From: Desertimonas sp963772825
GTDB taxonomy: Bacteria; Actinomycetota; Acidimicrobiia; Acidimicrobiales; Ilumatobacteraceae
DNA length: 64,000 bases
Direction: 5' to 3'
Assembly (NCBI GenBank): GCA_963772825.1
Contig: CAVYYX010000015.1
Coordinates: 124,001 to 188,000, forward strand
Position 1 is the stretch's first letter. Each line of letters opens with the position of its first letter. The translations under genes and the position numbers were made by a program. This document shows positions 18,525 to 27,124 of this stretch, piece after piece. Under the pieces are notes generated by a model, which saw nothing but the letters and a program-made list of their open reading frames with translations, had not been told where the DNA came from and did not search any database.

Positions 18525-19337
18525 GTGCAGTCGAACGTCGTCGACCACCCGGCCATCGGCGACCCACCGGTGTTCCTGCGCCTGGCGTCACACCCGTTGC
18601 GGTGGCGGCTGTTGGGCGAACTGATGCGGAGCGATCGGGCCGTGTGGGAGTTGATGACGCTGGTCGACGAGCCGCAGAGCTTGGTGTCATACCACCTGCG
18701 GCTGCTACGAGATGGTGGGCTCGTGACGGCGCGTCGTAGTTCGGCGGACGGCCGCGACACCTACTACGCGATCGACCTCACCGCCTGCCGAGAGGCGCTA
18801 CGAGCGGCGGGGAGCGCTCTGCATCCCGCGCTGCGGCTGACACCCGAGCCGCTGGCCCCACGACGGGGCCGGCGTTCGCATCGCCGGCAGCGAGTCCTGT
18901 TCTTGTGCACCGGGAACAGCGCGCGTTCCCAGGTCGCCGAGGCGCTGCTCGTCCACCTGTCTGGCGGGGCGATCGAGGCCGCCAGCGCCGGTAGCCATCC
19001 GAAGCCACTGCATCCCAATGCCGTCCGCGTTCTCCAGAAGCGTGGCATCGACATCAGTGCGAACCGCACCAAGCACCTCGGCGAGTTCATCTCCGAGCGG
19101 TTCGACATCGTGATCACGCTGTGCGACCGCGTTCGAGAGGTCTGCCCCGAGTTCCCGTCGGCCCCTGAGCGCGTGCATTGGAGCGTGCCCGACCCGGCGC
19201 TTGGCGGTCGGTCCAAACGCGCCTCGTACCCGGCGTTCGAACGCACCGCTGCCGAGCTCGAGACACGCATCAACTTCCAGCTCCACGTCTTGGCCCAACC
19301 AGCAACGACAGGAAGGTCCACGCATGCCCAACGATGA
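18525..19337 (+). CDS. ArsR-family regulator fused to thioredoxin-type arsenate reductase
   Basis: 270 residues from GTG 18525, chosen because the operator ends upstream. Residues 15-95 are a winged helix (ASHPLRWRLLGELMRSD, DEPQSLVSYHLRLLRDGGLV). Residues about 125-255 are a low-molecular-weight phosphatase/ArsC fold with the P-loop VLFLCTGNSARSQ and the two redox Cys in ITLCDRVREVCPEFP, the pattern of thioredoxin-coupled ArsC; the general acid lies in VPDPALGG. The ArsR part has no Cys pair like the classic arsenite site, so the inducer may differ. It overlaps the next gene by 14 nt. Arsenate reduction is likely; a phosphatase role is possible. Confidence 0.85.
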   Translation: MQSNVVDHPAIGDPPVFLRLASHPLRWRLLGELMRSDRAVWELMTLVDEPQSLVSYHLRLLRDGGLVTARRSSADGRDTYYAIDLTACREALRAAGSALHPALRLTPEPLAPRRGRRSHRRQRVLFLCTGNSARSQVAEALLVHLSGGAIEAASAGSHPKPLHPNAVRVLQKRGIDISANRTKHLGEFISERFDIVITLCDRVREVCPEFPSAPERVHWSVPDPALGGRSKRASYPAFERTAAELETRINFQLHVLAQPATTGRSTHAQR

Positions 19338-19710
19338 GATCATCAATGTTCGATACATGGTCGATGACGTCGAGGAGTCGATCACCTTCTACACGAAGCT
19401 GCTCGACTTCGAGCTGTTGACCAGCGCCTTGCCCGCCTTCGCCGATGTCAAACGCGGCAACCTCCGGCTGCTGCTCTCCGGGCCGAAAAGCTCAGCGGGG
19501 CGTGCGATGCCCGACGGTGCGAAGCCTGGACCGGGGGGATGGAACCGTCTCCACTTCATCGTCGACGACATCGACGCCGCGGTCGAACGGCTCAGGGAGG
19601 CCGGTGCGGCGTTCCGCAACGATGTCGTGGAGGGACCCGGCGGCAAGCAGATCCTGCTGGAGGACCCGTCCGGCAACGTCGTCGAGCTGTTTCAACCAGC
19701 GAGTCGCTGA
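19324..19710 (+). CDS. VOC family protein (glyoxalase/dioxygenase fold)
   Basis: 128 residues from ATG 19324. It contains INVRYMVDDVEESITFYTKL, FADVKRGNLRLLLSG, GGWNRLHFIVDDIDAAVERL and the C-terminal LEDPSGNVVELFQP. Metal ligands of the superfamily may be the His in RLHFIVDD and Glu in VVELFQ. It lacks the Cys pair of ArsI C-As lyase. Encoded within the ArsR-ArsC operon, it may act on an organoarsenical or thiol adduct, but that is inferred from position alone. Confidence 0.85.
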   Translation: MPNDEIINVRYMVDDVEESITFYTKLLDFELLTSALPAFADVKRGNLRLLLSGPKSSAGRAMPDGAKPGPGGWNRLHFIVDDIDAAVERLREAGAAFRNDVVEGPGGKQILLEDPSGNVVELFQPASR

Positions 19711-19760
19711 ACTCGAGACAGCTGGGCCCGAGCACGATCATCGAAGTCCTGGCGACGCCG

Positions 19761-21023
19761 ATGAACGCAGCGGCGAATCGCTCGCCCGACGTCGTGGCCG
19801 ACGCCGGAGCGCTCCAACGACGCCTCGGCGTGAGCGACGCCGTGGTCATCGGTGCGGGGTCGATGATCGGCGCCGGTGTGTTCGCCGCCTGGGCACCTGC
19901 TGCAGGCGCGGCGGGTAGCGGGTTGCTGATCGGTCTGGGAATCGCGGCGCTCGTCGCCTTCTGCAATGCCGCTTCGTCGGCCCAGCTCGCCGCCGTGCAC
20001 CCCGAGTCGGGTGGCACCTACGTGTACGGTCGCCGGCAGCTCGGCGACGGCTGGGGTCATCTCGCCGGATGGGGCTTCGTCGTCGGCAAGGTCGCGTCGT
20101 GTGCGGCGATGGCGATGACCGTCGGCGCCTACCTGTGGCCCGAGCGTGAACGAGCGGTGGCGGTCGCCGCCGTCGTCGCAATCACCGTGGTCAACGTCGG
20201 TGGACTCAACCGGACCGTTGCCGTGACTCGGATCCTGCTCGTCGTGTCGCTCACCGTGCTCGCCGCCGTCGTGGTGGCCGGCTGGTCGAGTCCTGACGCT
20301 GACCTCGGACGCCTCACCCCAGTCGAGGGCGGACCGCTCGGCATCGTGCGGTCTGCCGGGTTCTTGTTCTTCGCCTTTGCCGGATACGCCAGGATCGCCA
20401 CCCTCGGCGAAGAGGTCCGCGAACCCGGGACCACGATCCCCAAGGCGATCCCCCGCGCCCTGCTCGTCGTCCTCGCCGTCTACGCCGCCGTCGGGGTCAC
20501 CGCCTTGGCCACCGTCGACTCCGCGCTGCTCGCCGGCAGCGACGCACCCCTGCGACTCGTCGCCAGCGCCGGACCTATCGATGCGGGTGGGATCGTGCGC
20601 TTTGGCGCCGGCGTCGCCGCGCTCGGCGCCCTGTTGAATCTGATCCCAGGAGTGTCACGCACCGCCCTGGCAATGGCCCGCCAGCGCGAACTTCCTGGAT
20701 GGCTCGCCCACATCGAGCCGCAGCGCTCGCTTCCGGTCCGTGCCGAGCTGTGCGTCGCCGCCGTCGTCGTCACCATCGTTGCCGTCGTCGATCTCCGCAA
20801 TGCGATCGCCATCTCCGGCGTCGCCGTGCTCACCTACTACGCGGTCACCAACGCCGCCGCCCTAACCCTGACGAGCGAACAACGACGTTGGTCGCCCACG
20901 ATTTCCGTCGTGGGCCTCATCGGCTGCGTCGCGCTGATCGCGTCGCTGCCGCCGACGGCAATCGTTGCCGGGACCGCCACGCTCGTGGTCGGCGTGGTCG
21001 TCCGGGCGATCACGACGCGTTGA
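19761..21023 (+). CDS. APC-family permease
   Basis: 420 residues with about 12 membrane segments. The first has the APC consensus GAGSMIGAGVFAAWAPAAG, followed by NAASSAQLAAVHPESGGTYV and the conserved FLFFAFAGYARIATLGEEV with REPGTTIPKAIPRAL. ATG 19761 starts 50 nt after the VOC stop. Members move amino acids or related cations. It completes the ArsR-ArsC/VOC operon, where an arsenite pump (ArsB or Acr3) would be expected, so it may carry the operon's true substrate or product. Confidence 0.88.
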   Translation: MNAAANRSPDVVADAGALQRRLGVSDAVVIGAGSMIGAGVFAAWAPAAGAAGSGLLIGLGIAALVAFCNAASSAQLAAVHPESGGTYVYGRRQLGDGWGHLAGWGFVVGKVASCAAMAMTVGAYLWPERERAVAVAAVVAITVVNVGGLNRTVAVTRILLVVSLTVLAAVVVAGWSSPDADLGRLTPVEGGPLGIVRSAGFLFFAFAGYARIATLGEEVREPGTTIPKAIPRALLVVLAVYAAVGVTALATVDSALLAGSDAPLRLVASAGPIDAGGIVRFGAGVAALGALLNLIPGVSRTALAMARQRELPGWLAHIEPQRSLPVRAELCVAAVVVTIVAVVDLRNAIAISGVAVLTYYAVTNAAALTLTSEQRRWSPTISVVGLIGCVALIASLPPTAIVAGTATLVVGVVVRAITTR

Positions 21024-21075
21024 CCACACGGACTTGGCCGCCGAACGAAGCCCGAGTGCAGGTTCGGCTGTCCGG

Positions 21076-21091
21076 GATGTCTCGCGACATC
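21076..21091. terminator. Small hairpin between convergent permease and livF genes
   Basis: GATGTC/GACATC with loop TCGC lies in the 149-bp gap between the APC permease stop (21023) and the livF stop (21173). The stem is only 6 bp and there is no T-tract, so its role as a terminator is weakly supported. Nothing else is seen in the gap. Confidence 0.35.
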
Positions 21092-21172
21092 GCCGTTCCA
21101 GAACTCACGAACCGTGTTGACGGCACCAGCAGCGCTTCCAGGCAGCCCGCACAGGTGGGCGACCAGCCACGC

Positions 21173-21877
21173 TCACAGGCCGAGGACGGTGCTGCGCACC
21201 TCGGCGCTGCCCCGCAAGGTCTCGGCGGAGCCCGAGGCGACGATGCGGCCCTCGACGAGAACATACGCCCTGGAGGACACGGCGAGCGCCCGATCCACCT
21301 CCTGCTCCACGAGGAGCACGCTCACCCCGGCAGACGTGATCGACTCGACGACCTCGAACACCTCGTCGACCACGACCGGGGCGAGGCCTAGCGATGGTTC
21401 GTCCATGACCAGGAGCTGAGGGCGGGACATCAGCGCCCTGCCGATAGCAAGCATCTGCTGCTCGCCGCCGCTGAGCCTGCCGGCTAGCTGCGTCGAGCGC
21501 TCGCGTAGCCGTGGGAAGAGGGCGTACACGCGCTCGATCTCGTCGCGGTGGAACGCGCGGGCGTCCCTGCGGTAGGCGCCGAGGCACAGGTTGTCGAAGA
21601 CGGACATGTGGGCAAAGACCCGTCGCCCCTCCGGTACTGTCGCCACGCCACACGCGCAGACGGCGTGCGCCGGCAACGCCGTCACGTCGACGCCCTTGAC
21701 GAAGATGGCGCCGCGCCGTTGCCGATGGATCCCAGTGATCGTGTTGGCGAGCGTCGTCTTGCCCGCCCCGTTGGGCCCGACGATGCTCACCGTCTCGGCG
21801 CTACCGACGTCGAGATCGATCTCCCACAGCGCCTGGGCATCACCGTAGAAGGCGTCGAGGCCGCGGACCTCAAGCAT
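21173..21877 (-). CDS. livF: Branched-chain amino acid-type ABC transporter ATPase LivF
   Basis: 234 residues. Walker A GPNGAGKTTL, signature LSGGEQQML, Walker B LLVMDEPSLGLAP and H-loop replaced by LVEQEVDRAL, as usual for LivF. The protein begins MLEVRGLDAFYGDAQAL. Its start overlaps the end of the LivM-LivG fusion by 8 nt. It forms the second ATPase of the HAAT-type importer encoded upstream. Confidence 0.93.
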   Translation of the reverse strand: MLEVRGLDAFYGDAQALWEIDLDVGSAETVSIVGPNGAGKTTLANTITGIHRQRRGAIFVKGVDVTALPAHAVCACGVATVPEGRRVFAHMSVFDNLCLGAYRRDARAFHRDEIERVYALFPRLRERSTQLAGRLSGGEQQMLAIGRALMSRPQLLVMDEPSLGLAPVVVDEVFEVVESITSAGVSVLLVEQEVDRALAVSSRAYVLVEGRIVASGSAETLRGSAEVRSTVLGL

Positions 21878-23786
21878 CGGCCTGCTTGCCCAGGTAGGCG
21901 CTCACCACGGCCGGCTCGCGCATCACGGTCTGCGGGGTGCCATCGGCGAGGAGCCGTCCGCGGTCGAGCACGACGACCCTCGTGGCCAATTGGTTGACGA
22001 CACGCAGGAGGTGCTCGACGATCACGATCGTGATACCGGACCGGTGGATGCGCCGAACCACCTCGACGGCGCTGTCGATCTCGGCAGGGTTGAGCCCGGC
22101 CAGCGCCTCGTCGAGGAGCAGCACCTTCGGGCTCGAGGCGATCGCCCGGGCCATCTCCAGCAGCTGGCGCTCGTGCAGGTTCGTCTCGTCGGGGAAGGCG
22201 TCAGCGAGATGGGCGAGGCCGACGAAGTCGAGGTGCTCCTGGGCGTCCGCTCTGGCCCCCCCGATCGGCCGCGGGGCGCGCCCGAACATGATCGCCATCG
22301 CCACGTTGTCGCGCACCGTCATCGACGGGAACGGTCGGGGGATCTGGTAGGTCCGCGCCACGCCGGCGTGGGCCACGCGATGCGGCGGCAGCCCGGCGAT
22401 GTCGTAGCCGGCGATGCGGATCACGCCGTGCGTCGGGCGCAGCGTCCGTGACAGCAGGTTGACGAGCGTCGTCTTGCCCGACCCGTTGGGGCCGACGAGC
22501 CCGACGAGGTCACCGGCGGAGATCGTCAACGTCAGGCCGTCGAGCGCCCGCACACCACCGAAGTACCGCGACAGGTCGGCGCACTCGACGATCGCCGCGG
22601 CACCGGGACTCGGGTCGCCGCCCGGATCGATCGCCACCAGTGACTCGACCGGACCTGCCGGCTCGGCCGGTTGCGACGGCAGTAACGGCGCAGCCAGCCG
22701 GGCAGCCTGGCGCTGCCCGCCAGGCCACAGCGCCACGATGGCGGCGCCGACCATCCCGGCGCCGATCCAGTCGAGCAGCTCATCCGCCCCGCCGATGACA
22801 CGCGACCCGACGGCGAGGATGACGAAGGCGACGAGCGCCGGGACCGGCCGCGCCTTCAGCCGTGCCTGCAGTCCCTCGGGGGCAGCGACGACAACGAAGC
22901 TGAGGATCGCCCCGAAGATGATCATCCGCCAGCCCTCCAAGCCGGCGACGGTCAGGCGGTCCTGGAGCAGGACGATGAACGTCGCCCCGATCACCGGACC
23001 GAGCCAGTGGGTTCGGCCGCCGAGCACGCTCATCACGATCACGAACACCGGGATCGTCAGCCCGAACACCGCCTCGACGGTGACGAAGCCGATCTGCTGG
23101 GCGTAGGCCGCACCGGACATCGACCCGATCAGACCGCTGGCGGCGATGGCGAGCATCTTGTAGCGGAACGTCGGGACGCCGAGCCCCTCGCCGATGTCCT
23201 CGGCGTCCCTGACCGCCGCCAGCGCCCAGCCGAACCGGCTGTTCTGGATGGCGTAGGCGATGCCGACGGCCAGGGCGGCGATCGCCAGGTTCAACAAGTA
23301 GAGGAAGTCCTGGAAGTCGCCGAGTGCGCTGGGATAGCTCGGCGACGGGACGATGATGCCCTGGCCGCCGTCGATGCGGGTGCTCAGCCGCGCCACGGAG
23401 GCGAGGATGAACGGCACCGACAGCGTGAGCAGGGCGAAGATCTCGCCGCGGAACGACCGCAGTCGGAACGCCAGGGCGCCGATGGTCAGGGCGAGTGCCA
23501 CGCCGAGCACGCCGGCGACCGGGATCGTGACGAAGTAAGCGACGTCGTGGCGACCGCTGAGCACCGCCGCGGTGTAGGCGCCGACGCCGACGAACGCCCC
23601 CTGACCGAAGCTGAAGTAGCCGGCGTAGCCGGAGAGCACGTTCCAGCTCGTCGCCTGCGCTGTCCAGAAGAAGATGCTGTAGAGGATGACGACGTAGAAG
23701 CCGGTCAGCCCGAGGCTCTCGCGCACGAACGGGAGGACGGCGAGGGCGGCGACCGCGGCGGCGATGCCGGCGAACCCCCGCTTCAC
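21870..23786 (-). CDS. LivM permease fused to LivG ATPase
   Basis: 638 residues. The N-terminal 300 are a LivM-type permease (WNVLSGYAGYFSFGQGAFVG is the diagnostic motif, then GGRTHWLGPVIGA). A membrane hairpin and a Pro-rich linker follow (about 330-390). The C-terminal 240 are a LivG ATPase with Walker A GPNGSGKTTL, the LivG hallmark GVARTYQIPRPFPSMTV, signature region NLHERQLLEMARA (degenerate LSGG) and Walker B VLLLDEALAGLNP. Permease-ATPase fusions of this kind are known in actinobacteria. ATG 23786 overlaps the livH stop by 4 nt. Confidence 0.93.
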   Translation of the reverse strand: MKRGFAGIAAAVAALAVLPFVRESLGLTGFYVVILYSIFFWTAQATSWNVLSGYAGYFSFGQGAFVGVGAYTAAVLSGRHDVAYFVTIPVAGVLGVALALTIGALAFRLRSFRGEIFALLTLSVPFILASVARLSTRIDGGQGIIVPSPSYPSALGDFQDFLYLLNLAIAALAVGIAYAIQNSRFGWALAAVRDAEDIGEGLGVPTFRYKMLAIAASGLIGSMSGAAYAQQIGFVTVEAVFGLTIPVFVIVMSVLGGRTHWLGPVIGATFIVLLQDRLTVAGLEGWRMIIFGAILSFVVVAAPEGLQARLKARPVPALVAFVILAVGSRVIGGADELLDWIGAGMVGAAIVALWPGGQRQAARLAAPLLPSQPAEPAGPVESLVAIDPGGDPSPGAAAIVECADLSRYFGGVRALDGLTLTISAGDLVGLVGPNGSGKTTLVNLLSRTLRPTHGVIRIAGYDIAGLPPHRVAHAGVARTYQIPRPFPSMTVRDNVAMAIMFGRAPRPIGGARADAQEHLDFVGLAHLADAFPDETNLHERQLLEMARAIASSPKVLLLDEALAGLNPAEIDSAVEVVRRIHRSGITIVIVEHLLRVVNQLATRVVVLDRGRLLADGTPQTVMREPAVVSAYLGKQADA

Positions 23787-24652
23787 CGCGCGTCACCAGT
23801 CGGCAGGAGCCCTTGGGGGCGGAACAGCAGGGCGAGGATGATCGCCGAGAACAGGGCGAGCGGCGCCGCCGCTGCCGACCACACGACCGAGACGACGCTC
23901 GACAACGTCCCGATCAGCACCCCGGCGAGCAACGTGCCGGCGACGTTGCCGATGCCGCCGAGGATGACGACGGCGAAGACGATGCCGAACCAGGCGAACG
24001 GCGTCGACGGCGTGATCGCATTGCTCAGCGCCCACAGCAGGCCGGCGACGGCGGCGCTGGCGCCAGCCAGGCCGGCGAGCAGCGCACCGAGCCGCCGGTG
24101 GTCGATGCCGAAGGCGGCGGCGACGGGACGGTCCTCGGCAAAGGCCCGCAGCGCCCGGCCGACGAACGTGCGCCGAAGCATGACCTGGATGGCGACCGTC
24201 AGGACGACGGCGGCAGCGAAGGCGAGCAGCGTCGGCACGGGGAACACGAAGTCGCCGATGCGCACCGATTGCGTGGCGTAGCGGTTGCGGTCTGCGGTGA
24301 TCCGCCGGAAGTCCTCGCTCCAGATGTTGCTCGTCGCTTGGATCGTCATCACCAGCACGCCGAAGCTGACGAGCAGCGAGTTGAGCTCGCTGATCGCCAG
24401 CTTGTCGAACACCCAGTAGAGGAGTGCGCTGGCGACGAACAGCAGCGGGGCCGAGACGAGCAGCGTCAGCAGCGGGTCGAGCCCCCACGACGTCGTCGTC
24501 TGGTAGGTGAGGTAGGCGCCGAGGAGGATCAGCCCGAAATGCGCCAGGTTGATGATCTTGAGCATTCCCCACGTCAGCGACAGGCCGATCGCCATCAGCG
24601 CGTACAGCCCGCCGACGAGGATGCCGGACAAGGCCGCTTGTGCGGTCGTCAT
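23783..24652 (-). CDS. livH: Branched-chain amino acid-type ABC transporter permease LivH
   Basis: 289 residues with about eight membrane segments. The family motifs GLYALMAIGLSLTWGMLKII, NLAHFGLILLGAY and RALRAFAEDRPVAAAFGID are present. It is the partner of the LivM half. The 117-bp gap to the binding-protein gene contains a dispersed repeat. The transporter could serve amino acids, amides or urea; substrate cannot be read from the permease. Confidence 0.92.
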   Translation of the reverse strand: MTTAQAALSGILVGGLYALMAIGLSLTWGMLKIINLAHFGLILLGAYLTYQTTTSWGLDPLLTLLVSAPLLFVASALLYWVFDKLAISELNSLLVSFGVLVMTIQATSNIWSEDFRRITADRNRYATQSVRIGDFVFPVPTLLAFAAAVVLTVAIQVMLRRTFVGRALRAFAEDRPVAAAFGIDHRRLGALLAGLAGASAAVAGLLWALSNAITPSTPFAWFGIVFAVVILGGIGNVAGTLLAGVLIGTLSSVVSVVWSAAAAPLALFSAIILALLFRPQGLLPTGDAR

Positions 24653-24672
24653 TCGACCCCCGCGTTACCGAT

Positions 24673-24754
24673 GCGAGCGACGAGGCGCTAGCCCCGCCTG
24701 AGTGGCTGAACGCCAGAAAGGAGCGACCACAAGCGGCCTGCGTGGCCGGGGAAC
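24673..24754 (+). repeat. Dispersed repeat between livK and livH
   Basis: Plus-strand flank GCGAGCGACGAGGCGC (24673-24688) and core GGCCTGCGTGGCCGGGGAAC (24735-24754). It is opposite in orientation to the copies at 6361 and 32018. It sits in an operon gap, where it may form a GGCC/GGCC stem. Confidence 0.85.
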
Positions 24755-24768
24755 GCTGAGAATCGTGC

Positions 24769-26067
24769 TCAGCCCGCCGGCGGCCGCAGCTCGGCGGCAG
24801 CCCGCTCGGCCGGCCAGACCATCAGCCAGTCGCCGTCCTGGATCTGCTTGAGTCCTTCGTTGCTCGGCCAGAAGTTGTTGACCTCCGGGTCGAACTCGAG
24901 AGGCCCGCTGAACGTCGTCTCCGCGCCGTTCTCGTGCAGCGCGTCACAGATGGCCTGCTGGTCGATGCTGCCGGCAGCCTCGACGCCTTGGACGAGGATC
25001 TCCCAGGCGTTCCACGAAGCGGCCGCTTGCGTCTCGAACACGGTGTACGGCACACCCTCTTCCTCGGCCCGCGTCGAGAACTCGGCCACGATCTCGGCGA
25101 CCTCTGGCGGGTACTGGTCGATCACCGCCTCGTTGGGCTCGAAGATCGAGACCGACATCAAACCCTCCGACAGCTCGCCGAGGCCGAGCGGCGGGCCGGG
25201 CGCCGGGAACAGGCTGAACATCATCGGTGGCTGGTAGTCGAGCTGCTCCATCGCTTCGATCAGGCCGACCGGGTCGACCCCGAGTCCGTTGTTGACGAGC
25301 AGATCGGGATCCTCGTCGCGGATCTGGGTGGCGATCGGCGCCCAGTCCGTCGTGCCCGGCGGGTACGGGAGGTCGACGACCTCGTAGCCGCGTTCCTCGG
25401 CGATCGTCAGCATCCCTGGATCACTGTCGTCGTCGGGAATGCCGCGGGTGATGAAGTCGGTCGAGCCGTTCTGGTTCGTCGCCACGACGATCTTGGTCGG
25501 CGGCTCCGGCAGGCTCTCGACGGCGTCGAGCAGCTGGTTCGGGACGTACTCGTTCGGCGTCGGGCCGATCGACCAGCCGGGGAACTGGCAGTCGTACGTC
25601 AGCAGTGGTGCGATCACCGCGGTGTGCTGCGGGATCGTGTACCCGTGGCGCTCTGCCACGGCGACCGCCGACAGGATGTTCGGCGTCGCGTAGGGCCCGA
25701 TGATCAGGTCGACCTGGTCCTGGCTGATCAGGCGCTCGTACAGCGTCGTCACCTGCGCCTGGTCGGACTCGTCGTCGAGCACCGTCCACTCGACCGGCCG
25801 GCCGAGCAGTCCTCCGCTGGCGTTGAGCCGGTCGACGAAGAGCTCGCCGGCGATGCGGTGGATCACGCCGGTGGCGCCGAACGCGCCGGTCAGCGAGAGC
25901 GTCGATCCGACGGTGATCGGTTCACCGGACGGGGCGGCAGCCGACCCCTCCGTTGCCTCGGCATCGGAGGTGGGTGGTGGCGTCGTCCGCGGCGCCGATC
26001 CACCGAGCGGGGCGAACCCGAGCGCCAGGGCGGTGGCCGAGCTTGCGGCCAGCAGTCGTGTCCTCAC
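24769..26067 (-). CDS. Periplasmic-binding-fold substrate-binding protein (LivK-like)
   Basis: 432 residues from GTG 26067, 8 nt after AAGGAAAGG. The signal peptide is RTRLLAASSATALALGFAPL, with no lipobox Cys. The mature domain starts EPITVGSTLSLTGAFGATG and shows the type I fold of Leu/Ile/Val and amide-binding proteins (DRLNASGGLLGRPVEW, DLIIGPYATPNILSA). It is first gene of the importer operon livK-livH-livMG-livF, divergent from an XRE-cupin regulator. Substrate unknown; nearby catabolic genes make an amide or amino acid plausible. Confidence 0.9.
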   Translation of the reverse strand: MRTRLLAASSATALALGFAPLGGSAPRTTPPPTSDAEATEGSAAAPSGEPITVGSTLSLTGAFGATGVIHRIAGELFVDRLNASGGLLGRPVEWTVLDDESDQAQVTTLYERLISQDQVDLIIGPYATPNILSAVAVAERHGYTIPQHTAVIAPLLTYDCQFPGWSIGPTPNEYVPNQLLDAVESLPEPPTKIVVATNQNGSTDFITRGIPDDDSDPGMLTIAEERGYEVVDLPYPPGTTDWAPIATQIRDEDPDLLVNNGLGVDPVGLIEAMEQLDYQPPMMFSLFPAPGPPLGLGELSEGLMSVSIFEPNEAVIDQYPPEVAEIVAEFSTRAEEEGVPYTVFETQAAASWNAWEILVQGVEAAGSIDQQAICDALHENGAETTFSGPLEFDPEVNNFWPSNEGLKQIQDGDWLMVWPAERAAAELRPPAG

Positions 26068-26383
26068 GTGTGTCACCTTTCCTTGCGGAGAAGCGGTGTC
26101 AGCCACCGCGCACGTTCGGGTGTGCGCGTGGTGGCGATCGGTCGGTGCGAGTTCCCCCTGTAGCGCCCTCGGCTGGCACCCCTCCCCCCATGGTCTTGAT
26201 CGACCGATGTCGTGTATCGACCGTGACGGGCGCAGCTCTTTGCGTCGAGTGTATGCTCGCGGCGCACACGAGTGCAATAGTGGTGGACACGTGGAGTTCC
26301 GACGTGTCAACGCTCGCTGCACATCGAGACCGCCCGTTGACGGGCCCTACGGACGGTGGGCGACCTACGGGTAGGAGGATCCG
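26068..26383. other. Divergent regulatory region, importer versus XRE regulator
   Basis: A 316-bp gap without a convincing gene. It holds the importer promoter noted separately and a set of short repeats around GTCGAGTGTATG and CACGAGTGCAATAG (26244-26280), possible binding half-sites. The GGAGGAT before GTG 26384 is the ribosome site of the regulator. Confidence 0.5.
26248..26277 (-). promoter_or_regulatory. Putative sigma-70-like promoter of the importer operon
   Basis: On the minus strand TTGCAC (26277-26272) and TACACT (26253-26248) are spaced by 18 nt, upstream of the binding-protein start at 26067. The fit is fair, but the leader would be about 175 nt, so this remains tentative. Confidence 0.4.
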
Positions 26384-27052
26384 GTGAGCCAGGCGACAGT
26401 CCCGCCCCTGGGCAGTCGGATCCGCATCGAGCGACAGCGGCGAGGGCTGTCCGTTCGCGGGTTGGCCCGAGACATCGGCGTGTCGCCCAGCCTGATCTCC
26501 CAGATCGAGACGGACAAGAGCCAGCCGTCCGTGAGCACGCTCTACGCCATCACGACAGCACTCGACATCACGATCGAGTCACTGTTCGGCGAGTCGGACG
26601 GCTCGGCGACGGAACTCTCGCCGACCCAAGACGGTGCGGCGGTGCAGGAGTCCGCACCGCGGCCAATGGCCCGTACGCAGGAGATTCTCCCTGCTCCTGT
26701 CGATCGCTTACTCCGAAGCCCGGTCGTGCGGCCTGACGATCGGGAGTCGCTCACGCTCGACTCGGGAGTGATCTGGGAGCGACTCGGTCAGGTGCCGAAC
26801 ACGTACACCGACTTCCTGCTGATCACGTACCAGCCGGGCGGAACCTCATCGAGCTCGGGTGAGCTGATGCGTCATTCGGGCACCGAGTACGGCTACCTGC
26901 TGAAGGGGTCGCTCGTCCTCACGCTCGGGTTCGACGAGTACCGCCTCGGTCCCGGCGACGCCGTCAGCTTCGAGTCGACGACTCCGCACGGCTACCGCAA
27001 TGACGGGCTCAAGCCGGCAGTCGGCGTGTGGTGGGTGCTCGAGCGCACGTAG
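26384..27052 (+). CDS. XRE-family regulator with C-terminal cupin sensor
   Basis: 222 residues from GTG 26384 after GGAGGAT. Residues 10-70 are a Cro/CI-type helix-turn-helix (LSVRGLARDIGVSPSLISQI, PSVSTLYAITTALDITIESL). Residues 140-220 are a cupin (MRHSGTEYGYLLKGSLVLTL, YRLGPGDAVSFESTTPHGYR) that probably binds a small ligand. It is divergent from the importer and upstream of an SDR gene, so it likely controls both. Confidence 0.9.
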   Translation: MSQATVPPLGSRIRIERQRRGLSVRGLARDIGVSPSLISQIETDKSQPSVSTLYAITTALDITIESLFGESDGSATELSPTQDGAAVQESAPRPMARTQEILPAPVDRLLRSPVVRPDDRESLTLDSGVIWERLGQVPNTYTDFLLITYQPGGTSSSSGELMRHSGTEYGYLLKGSLVLTLGFDEYRLGPGDAVSFESTTPHGYRNDGLKPAVGVWWVLERT

Positions 27053-27124
27053 CGACCGAGGGCGGTGCTCCCCGACTGTTCAACTACAGTGAACAAGCGA
27101 GACGTACCAGGTGAAGGGAGCCAC

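Noticed and set aside
19324..19710. ArsI-type C-As lyase
   Set aside because: The VOC protein has no vicinal Cys pair, which ArsI needs; only the context suggests arsenic.
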